From: JBBDIP01 sp050260675
GTDB taxonomy: Bacteria; Bacillota; Sulfobacillia; Fermentithermobacillales; Fermentithermobacillaceae
Direction of reading: 5' to 3'
NCBI GenBank assembly: GCA_050260675.1
Contig: JBLNCN010000005.1
Span: 682,001 to 746,000 of the forward strand
DNA: 64,000 bases
Made by a program: the position numbers and the translations under genes
Notes under the pieces: model-generated
Databases searched by the model: none
Seen by the model: the letters and a program-made list of their open reading frames with translations, nothing else
What the model was told of the DNA's origin: nothing
Shown here: positions 25,095 through 32,732 of the stretch, one piece after another
How the letters are laid out: every line of letters starts with the position of its first letter
Position numbering within the stretch: the stretch's first letter is position 1

Positions 25095-25715
25095 TTAGTT
25101 TCCGCCGCCGAGGTAGCCGCGGTCGAGTCCGGCCAGCACCCGGAGGCCAGACGCCATAACGCCGATGGCCGAGCAGATGATGATGCCTCTCTGACCCGCT
25201 ACGTTCGGGACGTTGATAATCCAGTTTGCCGCTTGAGGCAGGTACCGGGAAATGGCGTCGCCCAAAGGAGCGCGCCCCAGGAGAACTATGAGACCGGCTC
25301 CAAGCAGGATACCCGCTTCAAGGCTACGGATCCTGAATGCCCTGTAACCTGCTGAGGCGATGTAGAACGCCAGAGACGAGTAAACAGCCGCCGAAAGCGG
25401 GCTGAGCATGTTGTTGAACGCAAACAGATACCACTTGTCGCTGGTCCCAAACACGATGCCCTGGATCGACATGAACAGCAGGGCAGCTAGCAGCACCACG
25501 CTGTTGATCCAGCCGGGGTTCCGGCGGACAATGTTGCGCCCGTGCAGCCTAAGGAGCGAAACCGCACCGAGTCCGAGCGCGAAGGCAGCGATAACCACCG
25601 ACCAGCTCTGGAGGTCTTTCGAAGTGTTCTGTATGAACTCGGACTTGAAGGTGAAATCAAAGATCATAAACAGGCCCGTAAGAAATGCGATCGCTACCGG
25701 AAGCGTACGTTTCAT
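25095..25715 (-). CDS. Cassette A, second gene: polytopic membrane protein
   Basis: 206 residues from ATG 25715. Four to six hydrophobic helices; shared with 62879-63508: an N-terminal LTGLFMIFDFTFK-like helix, WSVVIAAFALGLGAVSL, the polar HGRNIVRRNP turn, FYIASAGYRAFR, and a C-terminal G..R.LAGLDRGYLGG tail after which the chain stops. No catalytic motif. Starts 25 bp after the first gene's stop codon. Function unknown; a membrane subunit of the cassette complex is the simplest reading. Confidence 0.83.
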   Translation of the reverse strand: MKRTLPVAIAFLTGLFMIFDFTFKSEFIQNTSKDLQSWSVVIAAFALGLGAVSLLRLHGRNIVRRNPGWINSVVLLAALLFMSIQGIVFGTSDKWYLFAFNNMLSPLSAAVYSSLAFYIASAGYRAFRIRSLEAGILLGAGLIVLLGRAPLGDAISRYLPQAANWIINVPNVAGQRGIIICSAIGVMASGLRVLAGLDRGYLGGGN

Positions 25716-25740
25716 ATTCGACTCACCTGCCTCCCGTTTC

Positions 25741-26523
25741 TCACTTGTTCAGGATCGTGGCCAATGCCTTCGACCCAAACGTGGATGCGATGGAGCCTGC
25801 CAGAAGGAGCAGCGCGGCGATAGCCTTCGCCATGTCCTGCCCGGCCAGAGACCCCATCATCGTGGGCTCCCTATCGAGGTAGCTTGATACGGCGTAAACC
25901 TCTTCACCAATGAGGCAGTAGTCGCAAGCTACCGCGAAGAAGGGGATCTGAGGCATAACCGCGGTCCCGGCGATCTGGATTGCGCCAACGCCGTGCCCGC
26001 TCTCGGCGAGCATAAGGCTCTCCGCGGTGAAGTAACCGATCATGATGTTGGCGGCTACCTTTTCACGGTTCATGATACCGACGGTTGCCGTCGCGAACGC
26101 GAATGAATCCGGAGAAAGGAAGCGGACCATGGAGGGGCTGTAGTCCTCCATCTTTCCCATCTCAGAGTAGGATGAACGCACGATTTCGTCGGCAATGGTG
26201 TACGTCTCCGCGGCTCCGATTGAGACAACGTATGGGGTGGAGTACTGGGCAGTCTTGCGCGAAACATACCTCATGACCGACAGGCCCGACATGATCATTG
26301 GGCTCTGAGCGGAGTTCATCACGCTCGCGAAGCCCGGGGTCTGGTGCACAGGCCTTCCGAGCTCAGTGGCCCGGCCGATGGCCTCGTCAATGGCGTCCAG
26401 GCCGGGAACCCGGCGGATAAAGGGCAGCTTGCCCGCTCTGGCGCGAAACACCTGAGCGAAGAAGACTACCGCGAAGATCGCCATCGACGCTGCTACTGCG
26501 ACTCTTCCTGGGAACAAGAGCAT
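25741..26523 (-). CDS. Cassette A, first gene: DUF6754-like membrane-anchored protein
   Basis: 260 residues from ATG 26523 after AAGGAGG. A helix at each end (about 7-24 and 235-255) encloses a soluble domain rich in small residues: IVRSSYSEMGKMEDYSP, FATATVGIMNREKVAANIMIG, GYFTAESLMLAESG, QIAGTAVMPQIPFFAVACDY. I recall this pattern as DUF6754, but that is from memory. The paralogue at 63526 onward conserves all of these blocks. First gene of the operon; the 340-bp gap upstream should hold its promoter. Confidence 0.83.
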   Translation of the reverse strand: MLLFPGRVAVAASMAIFAVVFFAQVFRARAGKLPFIRRVPGLDAIDEAIGRATELGRPVHQTPGFASVMNSAQSPMIMSGLSVMRYVSRKTAQYSTPYVVSIGAAETYTIADEIVRSSYSEMGKMEDYSPSMVRFLSPDSFAFATATVGIMNREKVAANIMIGYFTAESLMLAESGHGVGAIQIAGTAVMPQIPFFAVACDYCLIGEEVYAVSSYLDREPTMMGSLAGQDMAKAIAALLLLAGSIASTFGSKALATILNK

Positions 26524-26867
26524 CTAGCCTCCTTTTACATCCTGCTTTGTTCGTCCTGTGTTCGCTGCAATTGACTCCGTAGAATTCGTCCTGTACAAAT
26601 AACCAGTTTACAGTAATGCAACAGTTCGGGCAACACCTCCAGCTGCCATGGGTAAATAAGGCACCCGTATGGTTTCAACATCAGTTCGCATATACCCTCT
26701 CATCGAGGGACTGACGCGCGGCGATTTTTGGCAATCCTAAAGACCTCATCCAACAAGACCTCATCCAGCGCCTAGTCCGCCATTGATGTAATCGCGATTC
26801 GCGGCACTCACCGTAGCGTGATCGATCTTGACTCTCCCAGGCCGCGGCTGTATTTTGAGGTGTGGAG
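26524..26867. other. Divergent non-coding region between cassette A and the FMN riboswitch
   Basis: Contains the cassette A leader on the minus strand and the riboswitch promoter on the plus strand (26828-26856). A 15-bp direct repeat (AAGACCTCATCCA-like) lies near 26735-26770. I find no small gene here that I would support. Confidence 0.55.
26828..26856 (+). promoter_or_regulatory. Promoter of the FMN riboswitch-ribU transcript
   Basis: TTGACT (26828-26833) and TATTTT (26851-26856) with a 17-bp spacer, directly upstream of the riboswitch, placing +1 near 26863. Confidence 0.65.
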
Positions 26868-27003
26868 AGGATCTTCGGGGCAAGGTGAGCGGCTGTAAGG
26901 CCGCAAGTCCTTACCGGCGGTGAAAGCCCGCGACTCGCGCCAAAGCGCGACTGACCCGGTGGAATCCCGGGGCCGACGGTACAGTCCGGATGAGAGAAGA
27001 TCA
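26868..27003 (+). ncRNA. FMN riboswitch (RFN element)
   Basis: The full conserved series is present: closing helix GATCTTC (26870-26876) with GAAGATC (26996-27002), GGGGCAAGGTG, AGTCC..ACCGGCGGT, AGCCCGCGA, the GACCCGGTGGAATCCCGGG arm, CCGACGGTACAGTC and GGATGAGAGAAG. It binds FMN. The downstream gene is a riboflavin transporter, the usual target. The expression platform looks translational: a hairpin at 27028-27051 covers the ribU ribosome site. Confidence 0.95.
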
Positions 27004-27027
27004 TGAAAAGCACGTTTCCCCGGGGGT

Positions 27028-27051
27028 CCCCCTCTATATCGCATGAGGGGG
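27028..27051 (+). promoter_or_regulatory. Hairpin sequestering the ribU ribosome site
   Basis: CCCCCTC (27028-27034) pairs with GAGGGGG (27045-27051), which contains the Shine-Dalgarno of ribU (TTG 27060). A competing pairing with the upstream G-run (about 27022-27026) is possible, so FMN could switch between the two. Confidence 0.6.
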
Positions 27052-27059
27052 AATCGCAG

Positions 27060-27608
27060 TTGAACCGAAAGCATCTGTCCTTAGTCCTCACCGGAATCCT
27101 CGCAGGCATGTCACTGGTACTTGAGATTTTCGTGCATTTCCCAATTCTTCCGGCCGCTGATTTCCTGCTCTACTCTCCGGGCGACCTGCCGATCATTGTG
27201 GCGGCGGTCGTGGTTGGACCGTTTGCAGGAGCGGCGGCGGCGCTGACCAACGCGGTGTTGTTCGTAATGTACACCGGCCAGGGAGGCCCATGGGGAGCGT
27301 TCATGCACTTCGTGGCCTCAGGCGGGATGGCCCTGGTGATCGGTTACCTGGCCAAGAAGACGGGTAAGCTGCACGTCTCCATGCTGGCCGGCATCCTGAC
27401 CCGGGTCGCTCTCATGGTCCCGCTGAACCTGATCGTGACACCGATATACACCGGCGCTCCCAGAGCAGTGGTCATGAGCATGATCATCCCTGTGATAATC
27501 CCGTTCAACCTGATCCACGCCGGCATCAACACGGCGCTCTCCTTTGCCGTCCTGAAGGGACTCCCCAGGAAGTCCCTGGCGGGTCTTGGAGGCAGGGACA
27601 TCGTCTAG
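27060..27608 (+). CDS. ribU: Riboflavin ECF transporter S component RibU
   Basis: 182 residues from TTG 27060, 8 bp after AGGGGGA; an ATG at 27003 overlaps the riboswitch closing stem and is less likely. Six hydrophobic helices. RibU features: LEIFVHFPILPAADFLLYSPGDLPIIVAAVVVGPFAGA (about 20-58), the DxxDxP-like core and a C-terminal segment IPFNLIHAGIN. It captures riboflavin at the membrane and needs the ECF energising module (EcfA, EcfA', EcfT), not encoded here. FMN riboswitch control confirms the substrate. Confidence 0.93.
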   Translation: MNRKHLSLVLTGILAGMSLVLEIFVHFPILPAADFLLYSPGDLPIIVAAVVVGPFAGAAAALTNAVLFVMYTGQGGPWGAFMHFVASGGMALVIGYLAKKTGKLHVSMLAGILTRVALMVPLNLIVTPIYTGAPRAVVMSMIIPVIIPFNLIHAGINTALSFAVLKGLPRKSLAGLGGRDIV

Positions 27609-27688
27609 GCGAGCACATCAAGCCAGGCGCATGGTCCGGCCGGGCACACCGTCGAGGCAGGGACAACATGGAGCCGAATAGAATTGCG

Positions 27689-27735
27689 GGGAGATCCCTT
27701 TTGCAGAAGAAAGCATTACGAAAGGGGAATCTCCC
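27689..27735 (+). promoter_or_regulatory. Long hairpin covering the namZ ribosome site
   Basis: 27689-27701 pairs with 27721-27735 (7 bp + 6 bp around a 2-base bulge). The 3' arm contains the AAAGGGG ribosome site and ends one base before GTG 27736, so the folded form should block initiation of the recycling operon. Confidence 0.6.
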
Positions 27736-28890
27736 GTGAAGGTCAGAACCGGCCTCGACGTGCTCCTCCGGCGGGGGCTTTACAAGGACAAAGTGGTGGG
27801 ACTCATAACCAACCACACCGGGTGCGGGACCGATCTCAGGCAAAACGTGGACCTCATGCTGGAGGAGGGCTACCGGATAGGGGCTCTGTTCTCACCTGAG
27901 CACGGTCTCTACGGCGAGTACCAGGACGGCGAGACAATCGGCAACGCCAGGGACCCGAAGACCGGGATACCTGTGTTCAGCCTGTACGGCGCCGACATGA
28001 CTCCGTCGACCGAGTCCTTGCGCGGGCTTGACGCGCTCCTGTTCGACATACAGGACATAGGTGCGAGGCACTACACATATCCGGCCACAATGATCAACTC
28101 GATGGAGGCGGCGGCCCGTTCCGCCGTCTCTTTTGTCGTCCTGGACAGGCCGAACCCCATAGGCGGAGTCGGCGTCGAGGGCAACGTGGCCGCTCCCGAC
28201 AGGCTCTCTTTCGTCTGTCCTGCCCCGACCGCAGTCCGCCACGGGCTCACAATAGGCGAGCTGGCGCTGCTTGCAGCCGAGTGGAAAGGCCTGCCTACGC
28301 CATCGGTGGTAAGGATGGAGGGCTGGGAGCGGGACACGTGGTTCGATGAGACCGGCCTTCCGTGGGTCCCGCCGTCCCCCAACGCCCCGACCCTATCCAT
28401 GGCCGCGCTCTACCCGGGCACCTGCTTTGTGGAGGGGGTCAACCTCTCCGAAGCGAGGGGGACCGCTCTTCCGTTCGAGATGGCCGGCGCTCCATGGCTG
28501 GACGGCGACAAGTTGGCCGAGGTGATGCGGCGCCAGAACCTGCCGGGTGTGCTCTGGCGGCCTGTCCGATTCCGGCCCAGCGCCGGCAAATGGCTGGACC
28601 AGTCCTGCGGAGGCGTCCAGGCGCACATCATGGACCGCAGCGCCTTACGGCCCGTTGAACTGGGTGTGCGGCTCCTTTTCGCGGTGAGAGACCTGCATCC
28701 CAACATGCTCGCCCCCGTCAGCCCGACGGAACCCTCCGAACCGGCCCGGTATCACATGGACCTCCTGGCCGCGGGCCCGGGACTGCGGAAAGCGCTGCTT
28801 GGAGAAGAGGCGCCTGACAGGCTACTGCAAGAGTGGCAGGAGCAGGCCCAAAGGTTTGAACGCGAACGGAAGAGGTTCTTCATCTACTGA
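27736..28890 (+). CDS. namZ: Exo-beta-N-acetylmuramidase NamZ (DUF1343)
   Basis: 384 residues from GTG 27736. Family blocks: GLITNHTGCGTDLRQNVDLM (about 21-40), FSPEHGLYGEYQDGE (conserved Glu/His), DIQDIGARHYTYPATMINSMEAA and VLDRPNPIGG, all typical of the former DUF1343, shown in Bacillus subtilis (YbbC) to release MurNAc from the non-reducing end of peptidoglycan pieces. No signal peptide, unlike secreted B. subtilis NamZ, so it should act in the cytoplasm. First gene of namZ-murQ::amiE-nagZ-anmK-birA. Slightly short of the usual ~400 residues. Confidence 0.9.
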   Translation: MKVRTGLDVLLRRGLYKDKVVGLITNHTGCGTDLRQNVDLMLEEGYRIGALFSPEHGLYGEYQDGETIGNARDPKTGIPVFSLYGADMTPSTESLRGLDALLFDIQDIGARHYTYPATMINSMEAAARSAVSFVVLDRPNPIGGVGVEGNVAAPDRLSFVCPAPTAVRHGLTIGELALLAAEWKGLPTPSVVRMEGWERDTWFDETGLPWVPPSPNAPTLSMAALYPGTCFVEGVNLSEARGTALPFEMAGAPWLDGDKLAEVMRRQNLPGVLWRPVRFRPSAGKWLDQSCGGVQAHIMDRSALRPVELGVRLLFAVRDLHPNMLAPVSPTEPSEPARYHMDLLAAGPGLRKALLGEEAPDRLLQEWQEQAQRFERERKRFFIY

Positions 28891-28914
28891 GGACAGGCAG
28901 AAGGAGGAGCCGGC

Positions 28915-31068
28915 ATGGACCGTGACAACTTACCCAGGACTGAGGCGGTAAACCCCCTGACAGCCGGTATCGACACGTGGCCGGCGCTCCGGATCGCTCA
29001 GGCCATAAGCGCGGAGGATCACAGAGTCGCGCCCGCGGTGGCCAGGGAAGTCCGCCAGATCGCCAGGGCGGCTGAACTCGCTGCGGCTGCCATAACCGGC
29101 GGGAACCGAGTGTTCTACGCCGGCTCCGGTACAAGCGGACGGCTCGGCGTGCTGGACGCCTCAGAGATTGAACCGACATTCGGAGTCGACGGTCGCCTTT
29201 TCACCGCACTTATGGCGGGAGGACGAGAGGCGTTCTTCAAACCTATCGAAGGCGCCGAAGACAGCGTCGCCGCCGGTAGGGACGCAGTCCTCGCCCAGAA
29301 CGCAGGTCCCGGCGACGTGGTCATAGGCATCGCTGCCTCGGGATCAACGCCGTTTGTTATGGGCGCACTAGACGCGGCCAAAGAAAAGGGCGCGTTTGCC
29401 GTTGCGGTTGTGGGAGACCCTGGGGGAGCCGTTGCGCAGTCGGCGGACCTCGTAATATCTCCCGACGTCGGGCCCGAAGTCGTCGCCGGCTCAACCCGGA
29501 TGAAGAACGGGACGGCCCAGAAGATGATCCTCAACATGATCTCGACAACCGCCATGATCCTGGCCGGGAGGACTTACAGCAACCTAATGGCCGGGGTGAC
29601 CCCCCGAAATCGGAAACTATCGGGCCGAGCCCGAAGGATACTGGTCGAAGCCACCGGTAAGAGTCCAAGTGAAGTGGAAGATGCCTTCAACAAGTGCGGC
29701 GGCGACGTCTCGCTGGCCCTCGTCTCACTCAGGAGGGGGGTCGGTCCCGAGGACGCGTCGAGGCTCCTGGAGTCGACAGGAGGTGCGATACGCGCCGCTG
29801 CAGACGGCAACCTCTCCCTCACCGAGCTCCATCAGGCGCCCGCGACCTCCACCGCCTCAGCGGCAGCAGTCCCATCTGCGGCCGCCATCCCAACCGCCAC
29901 CCATACCCGATCCGCCGCCCTCTTCCCTTCCACAGGTAGACCACAAGTCCGCTACGGTTCGCCCGAGGAAGCCGGATTGGATGAGTCCCAGGTCGAGAAA
30001 GCGTTCACGGTAGTCAGGGACTGTGTCGGCGACGGAGAGGGTGAAGTCCCCGGCGCCGTGGCTGCCATCGTCCATCAAGGGATCGTGGTAGGCCCGAGGG
30101 CCTACGGGTGGGCTGTCCGGAACCCTGTGCGGATCCCCATGACCCCGTTCACGGTGTTCGACATGGCATCCCTGACCAAGGTGGTCGCGACCACTCCGTC
30201 AGTCCTCATCTGCTGCGAGCGGGGCCTCTTCCGGCTGGACGACACCGTCGCCACCTTCATCCCCGAGTTCGGAGCAGGGGGCAAGGAGACAATCACCCTG
30301 CGCCACCTGCTTACACACACATCGGGTCTGCCTGCCCACGTGAAGTTCTGGGAAAAGGGACTCCTGGGCGAGCATATCTTCGAGTCTATCTGCGCTATGG
30401 AGCTGCCGGGCGGGTCCGAGCCGGGCACAAAGGTCGTCTACAGCGACCTCGGCTTCATCACGCTGGCCGAGGTTGTTAAGAGAGTCACGGGGGATCCCAT
30501 TGACCGCTTTGCCGCAAGGGAAGTCTTCACGCCGTTGGGCATGTCCGAGACCCGCTTCCTCCCGCCGGGAGAGTGGCAGAACAGGATAGCCGCAACGGAA
30601 TATCGCACCGACCTGGGCAAGGTCATGTGGGGCGAAGTACACGATGAGAACGCTCACGCTCTAGGCGGCGTAGCCGGGCACGCCGGGCTCTTCAGCACTG
30701 CCGAAGACGTCGCGCGGTATGCCCTAATGTGGCTGGGGTGCGGTCAGGGGCAGGGCGCGCGTGTGCTCTCGGAGGCAGCGGTAGCCGCCGCTATCTCGGA
30801 AGAGACAAACGCCGGCGAGCGCAGGGGCCTCGGATGGATGCTCAGGGCACCGCAGTTCTCCTCTGGAGGCGACTTCTTTTCCAACCGCGCCTACGGTCAT
30901 ACCGGTTTCACCGGCACCAGCCTGTGGTGCGATCCCGAGACCGGGACAGCCGCCATCCTGCTTACCAACAGGGTGCACGCCGGGCGGGACGGGCGGGCCA
31001 TCATCCGCCTCCGTCCAAGGTTCCACAACGCGGTGGCGGCAGCAGTGAGGCATAGCGGTAAGGAGTAG
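28915..31068 (+). CDS. Fusion: MurNAc-6-phosphate etherase (MurQ) + beta-lactamase-family (AmiE-like) serine hydrolase
   Basis: 717 residues, one uninterrupted frame after AAGGAGGAG. Residues 1-305 are MurQ: GSGTSGRLGVLDASEIEPTFG with Glu84 and EGAED with Glu115, aligned with the catalytic Glu83 and Glu114 of E. coli, then GSTRMKNGTAQKM. Residues about 306-340 are an Ala/Pro/Ser/Thr linker. Residues 341-717 are a class C beta-lactamase-like domain: Ser419-x-x-Lys422 (MASLTK), Tyr509-Ser-Asp511, and His662-Thr-Gly664. In B. subtilis the same operon has separate murQ and amiE (YbbE, a beta-lactamase-family MurNAc-L-Ala amidase). The amidase role of the second half is inferred from that context. 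No signal peptide: both halves are cytoplasmic here. Confidence 0.9.
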   Translation: MDRDNLPRTEAVNPLTAGIDTWPALRIAQAISAEDHRVAPAVAREVRQIARAAELAAAAITGGNRVFYAGSGTSGRLGVLDASEIEPTFGVDGRLFTALMAGGREAFFKPIEGAEDSVAAGRDAVLAQNAGPGDVVIGIAASGSTPFVMGALDAAKEKGAFAVAVVGDPGGAVAQSADLVISPDVGPEVVAGSTRMKNGTAQKMILNMISTTAMILAGRTYSNLMAGVTPRNRKLSGRARRILVEATGKSPSEVEDAFNKCGGDVSLALVSLRRGVGPEDASRLLESTGGAIRAAADGNLSLTELHQAPATSTASAAAVPSAAAIPTATHTRSAALFPSTGRPQVRYGSPEEAGLDESQVEKAFTVVRDCVGDGEGEVPGAVAAIVHQGIVVGPRAYGWAVRNPVRIPMTPFTVFDMASLTKVVATTPSVLICCERGLFRLDDTVATFIPEFGAGGKETITLRHLLTHTSGLPAHVKFWEKGLLGEHIFESICAMELPGGSEPGTKVVYSDLGFITLAEVVKRVTGDPIDRFAAREVFTPLGMSETRFLPPGEWQNRIAATEYRTDLGKVMWGEVHDENAHALGGVAGHAGLFSTAEDVARYALMWLGCGQGQGARVLSEAAVAAAISEETNAGERRGLGWMLRAPQFSSGGDFFSNRAYGHTGFTGTSLWCDPETGTAAILLTNRVHAGRDGRAIIRLRPRFHNAVAAAVRHSGKE

Positions 31069-31140
31069 CAGCAGCCGTGAGGACTAGCGGCATCCATGAA
31101 GATTAGCAACAGCCGCGAGGAGTAACAGCAGCAGCGAGGA
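31061..31140. repeat. 19-bp tandem repeat carrying stop codons and ribosome sites
   Basis: Four copies start at 31061, 31080, 31099 and 31118, with a partial fifth. Each holds an AGGAG-like word and a TAG or TAA. The first copy contains the stop codon of the fusion gene; the last one provides GAGGAAAGG before nagZ. Confidence 0.75.
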
Positions 31141-31154
31141 AAGGATGAGGGCCG

Positions 31155-32732
31155 GTGAGGATTTCTAACCTATCACTGGAGGAAAAGGTCGGGCAGGTCT
31201 TCATGTTCGGGTTCCGCGGAATCCAGCCTTCCGACGCCGCCTACGCCGTGAATGACCTTAAGGCAGGCGGGATCATCTACTTCGCCAGAAATGTTGGGAC
31301 CGTTGCAGAGACTCACGCGCTCTCCGAGTCCCTTCAAGGGATGGCGAAAGATGCCGGGCTCCCTCCCCTATTCCTGTCGGCCGACCAGGAAGGAGGCCTT
31401 GTCTCTCGCCTTACCGCGGGCCTGCCTGGGATGCCCGGGGCTATGGGCCTGGGAGCCGCGGGCGATCCGTGCCTGGCTCAAAAGGTCTCGGCCGCTATCG
31501 GACTGCAGCTTCGCGCGGCGGGTATCAACATGAACCTGGCTCCTGTCCTTGACGTGAACAACAACCCGTCCAACCCGGTGATAGGGGTCCGGTCCTTCGG
31601 CGAGAACCCCGCGAAGGTGTCGGATCTCGGGAGGGCGGCTGTCAGCGGATACCTTTCATCGGGCATCTGCCCAGTGGGAAAGCACTTTCCCGGACACGGA
31701 AACACATCCGTCGACTCCCACGTAGACCTGCCTGTGCTGGACGAAACTCTTGAGAGCATGGAACGGACCGAGCTTAGGCCCTACCGCGCCGCCATAGCGG
31801 CAGGTCTCCCTGCCATAATGACAGCCCATATCGTGTTCCGCGCCCTGGACCCCGCAAACCCTGCCACTATGTCCCCCGCAGTACTTCAAGGACTCCTCCG
31901 GACCCGGATGGGCTTCAAAGGACTCATCCTGACCGACTGCATGGAGATGCAGGCGGTATCCCGCAGCCCCGGAACCGTCCAGGCGTCGCTGCAGGCGTTC
32001 AGGGCGGGGGCAGACCTCATCCTGATTTCCCACACCCGGGAACTGCAGGCCGAGGCCTATAGGGCCCTCCTTAACGCGGTGCGGGCAGGCGAGATACCGG
32101 AAGAGCGGCTGGACGTTTCAGTGGAGCGAATCCTTGCCGCCAAGAGGTCCATGAGGATCCCAAATGCCTTGGACCCGGCTTCGGCAGATACGCCGGTCCT
32201 GCGGGACCTCTCCCGTGAGGCATACCTGCGTTCGGTGGTCGTCCTCCGGACCGACAAGGAGTGCTTCCCCCTCGACCCCCAAACGGCTCCTGAAGTGAGC
32301 GTGATTGCGGTCACCGGAAAAGCCGGCGCGCCGGGAGTCGTCACTTCCGGCTACGGCTCGACGGCCGCTGCTTTTCTGGCGACGGCGCTTGGGCGCCTTG
32401 GAGTGAGAGTCCGTGAGGTACCGGTCCAGGAGTTCGTTTCGGGAACTTACCCGGGGCCGGCAGTCCTGGTAACGGAGAACATCTGGAAGGACCCCGCGTT
32501 GGCAACCCTGGCCGCTCAAGCGCTGAGCGTCTCGCCTCACGCTGCCGTGGTTGCCGTACGGGACCCCTACGACGCAGATTTCCTTCCTTCAGCGCGGACC
32601 TTCGTCTGCGCCTTGAGCCCCAGGGCCGAGGCGATGGAAGCAGTCGCCGCGCTCCTGACAGGCGCAGAGATTGCCACAGGCAAGCTTCCGGTCACCCTGT
32701 CGGGAGGGAGAGATGGCCTTGACCTTCATTGA
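31155..32732 (+). CDS. nagZ: Beta-N-acetylglucosaminidase NagZ (GH3)
   Basis: 525 residues from GTG 31155. GH3 catalytic parts: QEGGLVSRL, the KHFPGHGNTSVDSHVDLP loop (His and Asp of the general-acid dyad) and LILTDCMEMQAV with the nucleophile Asp (about 257). A C-terminal alpha/beta domain of about 180 residues, as in Gram-positive NagZ (YbzD/YbbD type), follows. No signal peptide. It removes GlcNAc from the non-reducing end of muropeptides, which NamZ and AnmK/MurQ then process. Its 3' end overlaps anmK by 20 bp. Confidence 0.93.
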   Translation: MRISNLSLEEKVGQVFMFGFRGIQPSDAAYAVNDLKAGGIIYFARNVGTVAETHALSESLQGMAKDAGLPPLFLSADQEGGLVSRLTAGLPGMPGAMGLGAAGDPCLAQKVSAAIGLQLRAAGINMNLAPVLDVNNNPSNPVIGVRSFGENPAKVSDLGRAAVSGYLSSGICPVGKHFPGHGNTSVDSHVDLPVLDETLESMERTELRPYRAAIAAGLPAIMTAHIVFRALDPANPATMSPAVLQGLLRTRMGFKGLILTDCMEMQAVSRSPGTVQASLQAFRAGADLILISHTRELQAEAYRALLNAVRAGEIPEERLDVSVERILAAKRSMRIPNALDPASADTPVLRDLSREAYLRSVVVLRTDKECFPLDPQTAPEVSVIAVTGKAGAPGVVTSGYGSTAAAFLATALGRLGVRVREVPVQEFVSGTYPGPAVLVTENIWKDPALATLAAQALSVSPHAAVVAVRDPYDADFLPSARTFVCALSPRAEAMEAVAALLTGAEIATGKLPVTLSGGRDGLDLH

